Assembly: GCA_910588405.1 (NCBI GenBank)
Contig: CAJUPT010000034.1
Span: 1-35,192 of the forward strand
Reading direction: 5' to 3'
DNA: 35,192 nt
Source: an uncultured Lachnospiraceae bacterium
GTDB taxonomy: Bacteria; Bacillota; Clostridia; Lachnospirales; Lachnospiraceae
In this document: piece by piece, positions 22,841 to 31,101 of the stretch
How the letters are laid out: each line of letters starts with the position of its first letter
How positions within the stretch are numbered: the first letter of the stretch is position 1
Translations under genes and position numbers: made by a program
Notes under the pieces: generated by a model
Databases searched by the model: none
Told to the model about the DNA's origin: nothing
Seen by the model: the letters and a program-made list of their open reading frames with translations, nothing else

Positions 22841-24607
22841 TCATACTCCGTCCTCATAAGCCCCATACAGCTCCCGATACGGCCCCTCCTGTTTAAGCAG
22901 CTGCCAGTGGTTCCCCTTTTGCGCAATCCTGCCTTTTTGCAGCACGATAATCTGATCCGCATGCTTTACGGTAGACAGGCGATGGGCAATCAGGATACAG
23001 GTTTTCCCTTTGGCCAAATGGGCCATGGCTGCCTGAAGCTGTTTCTCCGTGCGTATATCCACGTCAGAAGTCGCTTCATCCAAGATCAGGACAGGCGCCC
23101 GGGACAGCATCGCCCGGGCAATAGCGACCATCTGCCTCTGCCCTTTTGACAGCTTTAACCCCCCTTCTCCCAGCCTGGTGTCATATCCATCCGGCAGACG
23201 GCTGATATAATCATGAAGCTGTGCTTTCCGGGCGGCTTCTTCTACCGCTTCCCGGCTGGCTCCGGAACTTCCGTACGCAATATTCTCATATATGGTCCCA
23301 CTGAATATCCAGCTTTCCTGAAGAATGACAGCGCAGGTTTTCCGCAGCATTTCCAGGGATAATGCCCCGATTTCTCTTCCATCCATAAAAATGCTGCCCT
23401 GGCCGCAGGGGTAGAATCCCATCAGCAGATTGATCAACGTGGTCTTGCCGGAGCCGGTAGCCCCCACCACCGCTGTCGTGGTCCCTTCCGGAACCTGAAA
23501 GCTGATATCATAAAGAACCGACGTTTTCATATCATATCCAAAAGTCACATGAGAAAAAACGATTCCTTTCCCTGAGTACTCTTTTGTATTCCGGCTCTGC
23601 CGCCCTATCCTCCCCTCCCACAGCTCCTGCTCCGTTTTCTCATCCAGAAGACCAAACACCCGCTTTGCCGCAGCCAGGGATGCCTGCAGGTCACTGACAT
23701 TGGACGCGATCTCACTGACAGGCCCGGAACATTTGTGGGAATAGAGGACAAAGGAGGAAATTGCCCCCAGGCTCATTCTTCCCGACAGGTAAAATAAAGC
23801 GCCCAGTACGCTGATTGCCGCCAGGGAACTGTTATTGATAAAATTAATGGCCGGCCCTGACAGAGACGAATAGCACTGGGCCCGATAGCAGGCCCGGGAA
23901 GCCTCCCGGTTCCTCTTTTCGAATTCCCGGCACACATTCGCCTGCTGCCCATAGGCCTGAATGGCGCGCCTTCCGCCGATCCTTTCCTCCGCAAAACCAT
24001 TCAGCCGTCCCAGCTCCTCCGATTTTTCCCGGTACGCCTGCCGGCTCTTTAACGTAATCCATCGGGCGGCGGCGATAGAAACCGGCACCGCCACGGCAAA
24101 TACAAGCATCATTTCCACAGAGATGGACAGCATCATATACAGAGAAATCACAACGGTAAAAAAACTGGTTATGATCGCCAGCAGATCCGTAGACAGCGTG
24201 TCATGAATAATATTGATATCATAAGAAAGACAGCTTAAAATATCCCCGGTTTCCCTGGCGTCACAATAGCCTGCAGGAACCCGGAGAAGCCTGTCAAACG
24301 CCTCGCTGCGCATACGGCAGGTAATCTTTTTACTTAACCGGATCATCACTGCGGAAAGCAGGCAGGAAAAGCAGCCGGATACCAGATAAAAAACTGCCAT
24401 CCATCCGCAGCAGCGAAAAACCGCTCCAAAATCCACTGCGCCCAGGCCGGACATGGCATCCACTGCCCGCCCCATAAAAAGGGGGCCTGCCAGCGACAGT
24501 ATATTTGCCGCAGCCGCCAGAACCAGCGCCTGTCCGGCCTCCAGCCTGCAGTCCCATATGTACCCGGCCAGCCTCTTTAAGACCTCCCACTTCCCCTCTT
24601 TTTTCAT
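22841..24607 (-). CDS. ABC exporter half-transporter (canonical ATP site)
   Basis: A 588-residue fused permease-ATPase of the MsbA/BmrD type: six spans in the first 320 residues, then Walker A GATGSGKTT, signature LSKGQRQM (Lys in place of Gly) and Walker B VLILDEATSDVD with the catalytic Glu. The ATG at 24607 overlaps the upstream gene stop as ATGA; the longer open frame lies inside that gene. It pairs with the upstream half-transporter as a heterodimer. Substrate is unknown. Its place next to B12- and metal-linked operons allows a chelator, peptide or tetrapyrrole as cargo; some exporter-fold pairs (IrtAB, YbtPQ) import siderophores, so direction is also open. Confidence 0.88.
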   Translation of the reverse strand: MKKEGKWEVLKRLAGYIWDCRLEAGQALVLAAAANILSLAGPLFMGRAVDAMSGLGAVDFGAVFRCCGWMAVFYLVSGCFSCLLSAVMIRLSKKITCRMRSEAFDRLLRVPAGYCDARETGDILSCLSYDINIIHDTLSTDLLAIITSFFTVVISLYMMLSISVEMMLVFAVAVPVSIAAARWITLKSRQAYREKSEELGRLNGFAEERIGGRRAIQAYGQQANVCREFEKRNREASRACYRAQCYSSLSGPAINFINNSSLAAISVLGALFYLSGRMSLGAISSFVLYSHKCSGPVSEIASNVSDLQASLAAAKRVFGLLDEKTEQELWEGRIGRQSRNTKEYSGKGIVFSHVTFGYDMKTSVLYDISFQVPEGTTTAVVGATGSGKTTLINLLMGFYPCGQGSIFMDGREIGALSLEMLRKTCAVILQESWIFSGTIYENIAYGSSGASREAVEEAARKAQLHDYISRLPDGYDTRLGEGGLKLSKGQRQMVAIARAMLSRAPVLILDEATSDVDIRTEKQLQAAMAHLAKGKTCILIAHRLSTVKHADQIIVLQKGRIAQKGNHWQLLKQEGPYRELYGAYEDGV

Positions 24608-26379
24608 CCCTGTCCCTTTTTTCTGATCCCGCAACTCTCTCCCGCCCTCCATAATTCCTGATACACCGAACAGGTTTTAAGCAGCTGCCCATGCGTTCCA
24701 TAACCGGCTATCCGTCCGGCTTCCAATACCAGAATCTGATCCATCTCAGCCATAAAATCTACCCTCTGGGAGACTATGACGGCCGCCCGCCCCCGGTACT
24801 CCCCGCGCAAAGTATTCCAGAGCGTCCGCATCGTCCAATAGTCCAATGCGCTGAAGGAATCGTCAAACACAAACACCGGCTCGTCCCCGGCCAGGGCACG
24901 GGCGATCAAAAGCCTCTGCTTCTGCCCGCCGCTTAGATTTTTTCCCCCCGGCTCCGCCTGGAACATAAATCCATCCGGCCTGCCGGCGATATATTCCATG
25001 GCCTGTGCGTCTTTGGCAGCCTGCTCCGTTTTTCCCGGCGGTATCTCCCGCCCAAACCTGATATTGTCCGCCAACGTGCCGCTTTGTATGTAATCCTGCT
25101 GGAACACCGGCGCGAACAAACTGCGCACCTTGGCCGATTCCATCTTCCGAACCGGTATCCCCCGAATACGGATCTCTCCCCGAGACGGCTGAAAATAACC
25201 CATCATCAGCTGCAACACTGTCGTTTTTCCTGATCCGGTTCCGCCGATCACGCCCAACCATTCCCCTTCTTCCAAACGGAAGCTGATGTCCTCCACGGCG
25301 TATCCGCCTGCTTTTCCCCCTGACTGGCAAAACGGATATGAAAAGCAGACCCGGTCAAATTCCACAAAACAGCCAGTCTCCTTTTTTTCCTCCCACTTCC
25401 TGGCAAACGCTTCTTTAGTGCGCCCCGCCGAAATGGCCATGTCCGAAACCAGCAGCACCTCCATAATCCGCTGCCCGCAGGCCGATGCCTTTGAAAAAAG
25501 CATCAGCACTTTAGACACATTTAACAGTGCTGTCAAAATCAGGGAGACATAGGTTAAAAACGCAATCATTTTACCCGGCAGCAGCTTCCCCGCATAAACC
25601 CGCAGACTGCCCGCAAACAACAGAAAAATGATACAAAACTGCAGACACACATTTAAAATCGGCGTCACGACAGCCATGGCCATTCCCGCTTTCTGTTCCT
25701 GCTCTGCCGCGTCTTCGTTTATCTGCCGGAAACGCTCCGATTCTTCCTTCTCTTTAGAAAAAACCTTGATCATCCGCAGTCCCGTGACTGCTTCCATCAC
25801 TTTCCCGCATACCCCGTCGTTTTTCTCCTGCACACTCTGATAGAGTGCCACACATCTGGCCGCTGCCTTCCAGGCCGCCCAGATTGTCAGAGGCGCCGCA
25901 AAAAGTACCAGCGCCGCCAGCACCGGATCCATCAGGATCATAAATACGGAAGAACCTGCCAGGATAATCGGAGCCCGCACACCCGTCCTCTGTAAATATA
26001 CCATCGTATCATATAAAATATAACTGTCGCCCGTGACTCTAGAAACCAGGGAAGGCGCCGTAAATGCCTCCGCCCTTTCTTCCGAAAGGCCGCCGATTTT
26101 CTCAAACAAATCGTTCCGTATCCGTTCTGCCGCCCTGCCGGACACATCGGCGGAAATCCGGTTGGTCACAATATGGGTGGCACAGGAGAAAGCGGCACAG
26201 CCCGCCATCGCAATCCCCCACATAAGAATCCTGTCCACATTTCCTTCCGGAATCACCGTATCGATCACATAAGACAGGATCACAGGCAGCGCCAGCTCCC
26301 CCAAAGTACTGGCCAGCTTTAACAGCAGCTCCCACATGATTTTTATCGCATAAGGCAGCAGATAAACTTTCATCAGCAT
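24604..26379 (-). CDS. ABC exporter half-transporter (degenerate ATP site)
   Basis: A 591-residue fused permease-ATPase. Six spans are followed by Walker A GGTGSGKTT, signature LSGGQKQR and a Walker B FVFDDSFSALD in which the usual catalytic Glu is Ser. One degenerate and one canonical partner is typical of heterodimeric exporters such as BmrCD or TM287/288. I choose the ATG at 26379, five bases after GGGGAG; a GTG at 26385 is also possible. Divergent from the LysR gene at 26523, which probably regulates it. Confidence 0.88.
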   Translation of the reverse strand: MLMKVYLLPYAIKIMWELLLKLASTLGELALPVILSYVIDTVIPEGNVDRILMWGIAMAGCAAFSCATHIVTNRISADVSGRAAERIRNDLFEKIGGLSEERAEAFTAPSLVSRVTGDSYILYDTMVYLQRTGVRAPIILAGSSVFMILMDPVLAALVLFAAPLTIWAAWKAAARCVALYQSVQEKNDGVCGKVMEAVTGLRMIKVFSKEKEESERFRQINEDAAEQEQKAGMAMAVVTPILNVCLQFCIIFLLFAGSLRVYAGKLLPGKMIAFLTYVSLILTALLNVSKVLMLFSKASACGQRIMEVLLVSDMAISAGRTKEAFARKWEEKKETGCFVEFDRVCFSYPFCQSGGKAGGYAVEDISFRLEEGEWLGVIGGTGSGKTTVLQLMMGYFQPSRGEIRIRGIPVRKMESAKVRSLFAPVFQQDYIQSGTLADNIRFGREIPPGKTEQAAKDAQAMEYIAGRPDGFMFQAEPGGKNLSGGQKQRLLIARALAGDEPVFVFDDSFSALDYWTMRTLWNTLRGEYRGRAAVIVSQRVDFMAEMDQILVLEAGRIAGYGTHGQLLKTCSVYQELWRAGESCGIRKKGQG

Positions 26380-26415
26380 TCTCACTCCCCTACCCCCTTC
26401 CCCATACCTTTTACC

Positions 26416-26445
26416 ATGATAACACAGGGAAAGCCCCCCTTACAA
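26416..26445 (-). promoter_or_regulatory. Promoter of exporter pair
   Basis: Minus-strand TTGTAA (26440-26445), 18-base spacer, TATCAT (26416-26421), in the gap divergent from the LysR gene. Confidence 0.55.
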
Positions 26446-26470
26446 CCGATCGTGCTCCGGCTTTTTTTAA

Positions 26471-26499
26471 TTGCTAACTATGAAAAAAAATGATAGAAT
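26471..26499 (+). promoter_or_regulatory. Promoter of LysR gene
   Basis: TTGCTA (26471-26476), 17-base spacer, TAGAAT (26494-26499), followed by AGGGGGAG before the ATG at 26523. Confidence 0.6.
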
Positions 26500-26522
26500 G
26501 ACACAGAAGGGGGAGATCCGAC

Positions 26523-27458
26523 ATGACACTGCAGAATATGAAATACATCATCGAAATTGCCAGCCACCATTCCTTTTCCGAGGCGGCAAAGGCACTGTAT
26601 GTCTCCCAGTCCACCCTGTCAGTGGCGGTACGGGAAATGGAAAAAGACTTGGGCATCGCCATTTTTAACCGCAACAATAAAGGCGTAACCCTGACTTATG
26701 ACGGGGAAGACTTTTTAAAATACGCGCGGGAAATTGTAGAACAGGTAGAATACCTGGAACGCCGTTACCAGCACCGGCAGTATCTGCCCATGCGTTTCTC
26801 CGTATCCTCCCAGCGCCTCCCTTTCGTAGCACGGGCTTTTAACCGGCTTTTGAATACGGTAAACATGGGCACTTATGACATGGCCGTAAGAGAATGCCCT
26901 ACCTACACGGTTATCCACGATATCGCGTCAAATAAAAGCGAGCTGGGTATCCTGGCCATCCACGCCAGCCATATGCGCACAATCCAGAAAACACTGGATT
27001 CCAATGAAATTTCTTTTACTGAGCTGGCACAGCTCCCCATCTTTGTATTCTTATGCCGCACCCATCCGCTGGCAGACCGGCCTTCTGTTTCCCTGGAGGA
27101 TTTAAAAGACTACGCGTTCGTCACCTACGACCAGGAGATCAACGCCTCCCATTTCACCGAGGAGCTTTTGTTTTACGAACTTCTGGATAAAAATATCCAT
27201 GTCAGCGACCGGTGCACAAAAATTGCCCTGATCCGCAATACCAACTGTTTCAGCATCGGCCCCGACCTGCCAAACAGCAACGCCGATGCTTTCCACAAAG
27301 GCATGGGGGAGATCGTGGCCCTTCCCATGAAAGAGCCCATAGAACCGCTGCACGCCGGATATATTATGCGTACCGGACAGGCTGTCAGTCCCATCGCCGG
27401 TCAGTTTATCAAATATTTAGAGGAGGAATTAAAGGCGTTGGAAAAAATGGATGAGTAA
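26523..27458 (+). CDS. LysR-family transcriptional regulator
   Basis: A 311-residue LysR protein with HTH SFSEAAKALYVSQSTLSVAV, wing IAIFNRNNKGVTLTYDG and a complete effector domain. AGGGGGAG precedes the ATG. It is divergent from the exporter pair and, with a 140-base shared gap, likely controls it. Its N-terminal domain resembles that of the truncated LysR at 9179-9454 in general form. Effector unknown. Confidence 0.92.
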   Translation: MTLQNMKYIIEIASHHSFSEAAKALYVSQSTLSVAVREMEKDLGIAIFNRNNKGVTLTYDGEDFLKYAREIVEQVEYLERRYQHRQYLPMRFSVSSQRLPFVARAFNRLLNTVNMGTYDMAVRECPTYTVIHDIASNKSELGILAIHASHMRTIQKTLDSNEISFTELAQLPIFVFLCRTHPLADRPSVSLEDLKDYAFVTYDQEINASHFTEELLFYELLDKNIHVSDRCTKIALIRNTNCFSIGPDLPNSNADAFHKGMGEIVALPMKEPIEPLHAGYIMRTGQAVSPIAGQFIKYLEEELKALEKMDE

Positions 27459-27473
27459 ATTATGCCACAAAAT

Positions 27474-27569
27474 AATTATGTTTAACTCAAAATGCCCTGC
27501 CCCGGATACAATTATGTTTAACTAAGAACCCATATTCCAGGAAATACAGGCGCCCGGTTAATCATAATT
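27474..27569. repeat. Short AT-rich repeats
   Basis: AATTATGTTTAACT occurs twice as a direct repeat (27474-27487 and 27510-27523), and a near inverse copy, GTTAATCATAATT, lies at 27557-27569. They sit at the change from the importer region to the accessory region. Possibly protein-binding arm sites or a junction scar. Confidence 0.45.
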
Positions 27570-27709
27570 TACATTGTATAAAACTCATTCTATGCTGTTT
27601 TTACCTGTAGATCTGCTATACACGTTTCTATATTTTAAAAACTGTTTCTTTTACCATATGCATCCTGTATAATATATCTACTGGCAAACCGAACAATAGG
27701 CACGGCCAT

Positions 27710-28090
27710 ACCAACAAGAGGATACTGAATATTGCTCTGTCTCTGGCCTGTGCGATATCTTCCACATTTGGGGGGGCAGATGGATACAAACAACCTGTAA
27801 TCGAGGAATCTCTGAATCCGGACCGTATTGCTCTCACTTTGCAGATTGATATTGACAGTAATGAGAAAAATAGTGATAGATATGAGAGAGAAAATGGCAA
27901 AAATTTGAGTGAAAATGAAACACTTGTCCTGGAAACGCTACACAGTGACAGCCATTTATCAGCTGCCCAGGGTTCCTTAAAAACAGGATTATCCATATCC
28001 ACTGTAAATCGTATCTATAAAAGCCTAAAGTCAAAAGAATATATCACACGGGATGGCCGCACGCGCGGTAAATGGATTATATTGAAATAA
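27710..28090 (+). pseudogene. Broken HTH/ATP-binding regulator, C-terminal fragment
   Basis: The frame reads GYKQPVIEESLNPDRIALTL then, after a polar linker, a winged-helix segment (LSENETLVLETLHSDSH, GLSISTVNRIYKSLKSKEYI, ending GKWIILK). This order, a short beta segment then a wHTH at the very C-terminus, is typical of AlbA_2/divergent-AAA transcriptional regulators. No start codon with a ribosome binding site and no N-terminal domain are present, so I read it as a 3' remnant. The 83-residue frame from the TTG at 27839 could alternatively be a small protein. It marks the left edge of the accessory region. Confidence 0.45.
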
Positions 28091-28127
28091 ATAAAGTAAA
28101 ACAGACATACCAAGGAGGATTCCCTTT

Positions 28128-28733
28128 ATGCCATACAGATTCAAGGAAGCCATGCTCCAGGCCGGGTATTCCGTCGCCCAGGTGGCCAACGCGCTCCAGG
28201 TATCGGAGATCACGGTACGCAGCTGGAACAACCACCATAAAAAACCGCCGGTTGACACTTTATGCAGGCTGGCCGACCTATACGGCGTCACCACGGACTA
28301 TCTTCTGGGAAGATCCGGCCCGGCACAGCCCCTGAACCGCGAAGCCCTCCCCGTTCCTATGGAAACCTTGCGGCTGCTCCACGGCTGCCCGGTCTGGGAG
28401 GAAAAGAACGGCTGGGGGCTTGTTGACGCCATCCACCAGCAGCTGATGTTCGTGGACGGCCGGACGCTCCCGTTTCCGGACACGGCGCAGGTTTCCGCAC
28501 TGCCGCCTGCCCTGGCGATGGGATATTGCCCGCTGGAAAAACCCATCCCCTATTCCGGGCTTGGCAGCCATGAACGGGTATGGGCTTCCCCGGTCGGCGT
28601 ATGCCCTGAAATCCAGCGAGAGCTCCAGGGCTGGTACCAGGTACGCAGCCGGTACGTGGAGAATGAATTTCGCCAGCGCTTTTACTTTGACAATTATGGC
28701 AGCAAGTGGCTGGCCTTTGAGGGGGAGTTGTGA
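28128..28733 (+). CDS. XRE-family HTH protein with unknown C-terminal domain
   Basis: A 201-residue protein. Residues 1-65 are an XRE/Cro-type helix-turn-helix (YSVAQVANALQVSEITVRSW, then LCRLADLYGVTTDYLLGR). The remainder, with several tryptophans and VWASPVGVCPEIQRELQGWY, matches nothing I can name; its content resembles host-effector domains found with phage and integrative-element regulators. AAGGAGG precedes the ATG. It overlaps or abuts the next XRE gene, so they form an operon. Confidence 0.8.
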   Translation: MPYRFKEAMLQAGYSVAQVANALQVSEITVRSWNNHHKKPPVDTLCRLADLYGVTTDYLLGRSGPAQPLNREALPVPMETLRLLHGCPVWEEKNGWGLVDAIHQQLMFVDGRTLPFPDTAQVSALPPALAMGYCPLEKPIPYSGLGSHERVWASPVGVCPEIQRELQGWYQVRSRYVENEFRQRFYFDNYGSKWLAFEGEL

Positions 28734-28750
28734 TTCCGGGGGAATACGCT

Positions 28751-28981
28751 ATGCAACGGGTATTAACAGGCATTCCATTAGGCCGGAATATCCGGACGGT
28801 ACGGATGGAAAAGGGTATGACACAAATGCAGGTCGTAGAACAGCTGCAGCTGATGGGGAGCATGATGTCACGCAGCACTCTGGCCAATATTGAAGTCGGC
28901 AGAAGAAATATAAAAGCCAGCGATTTAAAAGCGCTGAAGGTCCTGTTTAATGTTGATTACTCCGCTTTTTTTACGGACTGA
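28751..28981 (+). CDS. Small XRE-family regulator
   Basis: A 76-residue single-domain helix-turn-helix protein (IRTVRMEKGMTQMQVVEQLQ, then MSRSTLANIEVGRRNIKASD, then LKVLFNVDYSAFF). Two starts are possible: GTG at 28730, overlapping the upstream stop as GTGA, or ATG at 28751 with GGGGGA eight bases before. I list the latter. Its 3' end overlaps the convergent sigma-factor gene by 25 bases. Confidence 0.8.
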   Translation: MQRVLTGIPLGRNIRTVRMEKGMTQMQVVEQLQLMGSMMSRSTLANIEVGRRNIKASDLKALKVLFNVDYSAFFTD

Positions 28982-29529
28982 GACAGGTATGATATTCCAG
29001 GCCGCTCTTTTAGATACCGCCTGGCCCTTGTCATCCACATGCGAACCGTGCCGGGCTTCGCTCCCATAATCCGCCCCACCTCCCGGCTGCCGTAGCCCTG
29101 GGCCGACAGTTCCAGCGCCCTGATCCCAAAAGAAACAACTCCTCCCGCCCGTTCCCCTGCCGCCGACAGCATGTCATGCATCTCCTTTACGTATGCCTGC
29201 TCCCAGGCCGAGCCATCTTTCATCCGGAGTCCCTCACTTTCCTCCTTTATCGCCTTTACCATTTCCTGTTCCCTGCAGCCCATCCTGTTATGCCTGGCCA
29301 GCGCGTCGCTGATCTCGTTCCAGATCAGCCTGTAAGCGTAAGTGGAAAAGCTGCCCCCTCCCTTGTCCGTCGCGGCCGCCTTGCACAGGCCGACACAGCC
29401 CGTCTGGAACAAATCCTCAAAGCTTATCATTCCCGGCCTACCAAGGCCATGCACCCGGTCCTTTATGACCTTCCCCACCAACCCCATATTTTCTTCCGCT
29501 TTTTTTCGCTGCTCCTCGTTCAGCCGCAT
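28957..29529 (-). CDS. Sigma-70-like factor of mobile-element type
   Basis: A 190-residue protein with sigma region 2 (ISFEDLFQTGCVGLCKAA, then FSTYAYRLIWNEI) and a C-terminal region 4 helix-turn-helix (ALELSAQGYGSREVGRIMGA, KPGTVRMWMTRARRYLKE). Short sigma factors of this form are common in integrative elements and prophages of Clostridia. GGAGG lies before the ATG at 29529, which overlaps the zinc-finger gene end by ten bases. It probably directs late or transfer genes of the element, or acts as a region 4 regulator; no target promoters can be named. Confidence 0.82.
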   Translation of the reverse strand: MRLNEEQRKKAEENMGLVGKVIKDRVHGLGRPGMISFEDLFQTGCVGLCKAAATDKGGGSFSTYAYRLIWNEISDALARHNRMGCREQEMVKAIKEESEGLRMKDGSAWEQAYVKEMHDMLSAAGERAGGVVSFGIRALELSAQGYGSREVGRIMGAKPGTVRMWMTRARRYLKERPGISYLSQSVKKAE

Positions 29530-29990
29530 GCGGCCTCACCTCCTTCCCCGTTCCATAAGCGGTGTGCCGGATACCATATCCGTTTCCGCTCCAGCAGCTT
29601 TTTGCTTTCGTCGATGACCACCTGGCAGTAATACTCCCCCAGGTACCCGATGTGCGCCTGGGACAGCGGGGCGCTGATGATGCCGGCCAGCCAGCCATAC
29701 GCCTCCTGTTTGCTCATGTAGCCGCTCTTATACAGCCGGTCAAAATAGCGGTGGGCTTCCGTGCGCAGGGCACGGAGTTTCCGATCCGCCATAGTTCCCA
29801 CAGGGATATCCGTCCCGGCATGCACACGCACATAGGCGTCACACTGCGGGTAATTCCGGCACACGTACAGCCAGGTATCCCGTCTGTTGTCCTGATAAAT
29901 ACCGTCCGCGCTGCGCAGCTCCACCGGACTGCCGCAATACGGGCACCGCACCGGCCGCTGCCCCGCAGCTTTTCGTTTCTTTCTGTTCAT
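29520..29990 (-). CDS. DUF3268-like zinc-finger protein
   Basis: A 156-residue protein with a Cys4 zinc site (VRCPYCGSPVEL near residues 14-25 and YVCRNYPQCDAYVRVH near 42-57) followed by GTMADRKLRALRTEAHRYFD and a helical tail with HIGYLGEYYC. This layout matches the DUF3268 zinc-finger family common on mobile elements; the match is from memory. GGAGG precedes the ATG at 29990. It is the first gene after the promoter at 30281-30309 and is coupled to the sigma-factor gene. Confidence 0.8.
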   Translation of the reverse strand: MNRKKRKAAGQRPVRCPYCGSPVELRSADGIYQDNRRDTWLYVCRNYPQCDAYVRVHAGTDIPVGTMADRKLRALRTEAHRYFDRLYKSGYMSKQEAYGWLAGIISAPLSQAHIGYLGEYYCQVVIDESKKLLERKRIWYPAHRLWNGEGGEAACG

Positions 29991-30216
29991 TCCATACCTC
30001 CCATTAAAAAATCATTTAAGGCCCCTTTGGATCCGGGCATCAAAAAAGCCGGAAAGCGTGCCAGACGACAGGAGAACCAAACCTGGGAACAGTTCCCGGA
30101 TGATGATCCTTCCTGTTTTCTGAGCAGCCTTCCGGCATAATATTCAAAGCAGCCTGCGTCGTTGTGGACCGCTCTGTGCGCAAAGTCCGTGACGGTTCCT
30201 TCCCCTCCATGGGAAA

Positions 30217-30264
30217 GTCTGACGCCGGGAGCTCATCCGACGTACCGAAAGCCTGGGCGCAGAC
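30217..30264 (-). ncRNA. Structured leader hairpin (candidate)
   Basis: The minus-strand transcript from the promoter at 30281-30309 would begin with a stem of GTCTGCGCC against GGCGTCAGAC (one bulge) enclosing about 30 bases. It is followed by about 220 untranslated bases before the zinc-finger gene. No known RNA family recognised. Confidence 0.35.
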
Positions 30265-30280
30265 CCCTTGCCATGGTCTA

Positions 30281-30309
30281 ATGATACCATATAATTTTCC
30301 CATTGTCAA
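30281..30309 (-). promoter_or_regulatory. Promoter of zinc-finger/sigma operon
   Basis: Minus-strand TTGACA (30304-30309), 17-base spacer, TATCAT (30281-30286). The upstream edge of the -35 touches the inverted repeat at 30309-30361. Confidence 0.7.
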
Positions 30310-30361
30310 TACTATTAGTATAATTATTTTGAATAACTTTATATAATTATACTAATAGTAT
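30309..30361. promoter_or_regulatory. Paired operator: 19-bp inverted repeat
   Basis: Perfect 19-bp arms at 30309-30327 and 30343-30361 around a 15-base centre. Each arm itself holds the near palindrome ATACTATTAGTAT, so two operator dimers side by side are likely. It borders the -35 of the zinc-finger/sigma promoter. One of the XRE proteins of the element is the natural partner (inference). Confidence 0.65.
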
Positions 30362-30431
30362 CGTTTTGGGGGCAAGCGTTTTTCTGACTCCGTCTGGGGG
30401 AGCGCGCGATTTTCCAATCCCGTCTGGGGGT
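30362..30431. repeat. Iteron-like tandem repeats
   Basis: CGTYTGGGGG-type cores (30362 with CGTTTTGGGGG, then CGTCTGGGGG at 30391 and 30421) recur with 29-30 base spacing, each of the first two followed by a GCG and a T-run. Two and a half units are visible. Could be protein-binding iterons. Confidence 0.5.
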
Positions 30432-30443
30432 GTCAGCACAGGC

Positions 30444-30734
30444 TCATAGCAGATACATAATGGCGGCACAGGCCACCGCCGCAAATAACATCCCGCCCAT
30501 AACCAGGGCGACCCGTTTTAACAGTTCCTTGTCCAGCCCTTCCGCAGGACTCCCGTAATCCTCCGGCAGCACGTCGTCATAATAACCATCGTATCCGTCA
30601 TCTTCATTCCCCTCTCCCGGCAGCATACCGGACTCCTGGCCATCAGGCCTGTCATCTTCCTGCCGCTTCCTTTTCCATTTTCCTGCTAATTTTTCAGGAA
30701 CCCGGTTTCCAAACTTTTTCCATGTCCTTTTCAA
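30444..30734 (-). CDS. Small single-span membrane protein
   Basis: A 96-residue protein: basic N-terminus, an acidic Gly/Tyr/Asp-rich middle (EDDGYDGYYDDVLPEDYG) and one C-terminal membrane span (ALVMGGMLFAAVACAAIMYL). The ATG at 30743 touches the GGAGG directly, too close for initiation, whereas TTG at 30734 has a nine-base spacing; I prefer TTG. No family recognised. Tail-anchored topology with the body in the cytosol is expected. Confidence 0.55.
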   Translation of the reverse strand: MKRTWKKFGNRVPEKLAGKWKRKRQEDDRPDGQESGMLPGEGNEDDGYDGYYDDVLPEDYGSPAEGLDKELLKRVALVMGGMLFAAVACAAIMYLL

Positions 30735-31101
30735 ACAGCTCATCCTCCTTTTTTCATGGCCTGTTTTATCTGGCGGCAGTCATTCCCCGATTTACGGAAT
30801 CTTCTTCCGCCTGTCTCATTGCTTGCGCAAAAAAAAGCCATCCATCAGGACGGCGGTACGGCGCGCGATTCTATTGTATCCCCTGCATCCCCGGCGAGCC
30901 GTAAAACCCACTCGCCGGCATGTTAAGCATAACAGATTTTCATTCCTCAGTCATCGGCAGAAATGCGCCATTTTTGTGCCATTTTGCTGCTGTGGAAGGA
31001 TGCACAAGCCAAAATTTTACAAATGCTACGTCCGGCTATAACAAAACCATGCGTCTTTAAAGATTTTTGATAGACTAATACAAAAACGGAGGAAATATGA
31101 C
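30735..31101. other. Intergenic stretch before recombinase
   Basis: No convincing gene. It holds an 8-bp GC hairpin (CCGGCGAG with CTCGCCGG, 30891-30918) without a T-run, and the GGAGG of the recombinase gene at its end. An attachment site could be here but no core duplicate was found in the window. Confidence 0.4.

Noticed and set aside
30040..30309. An 89-residue minus-strand frame in the leader of the zinc-finger gene
   Set aside because: Its start lies inside the promoter, upstream of the predicted transcript start; composition is not protein-like.
30362..30431. CRISPR array
   Set aside because: The repeated cores are only about 10 bases and there are two to three units; no cas genes are present.
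30891..30918. Terminator at the GC hairpin before the recombinase
   Set aside because: The 8-bp stem has no T-run on either strand.
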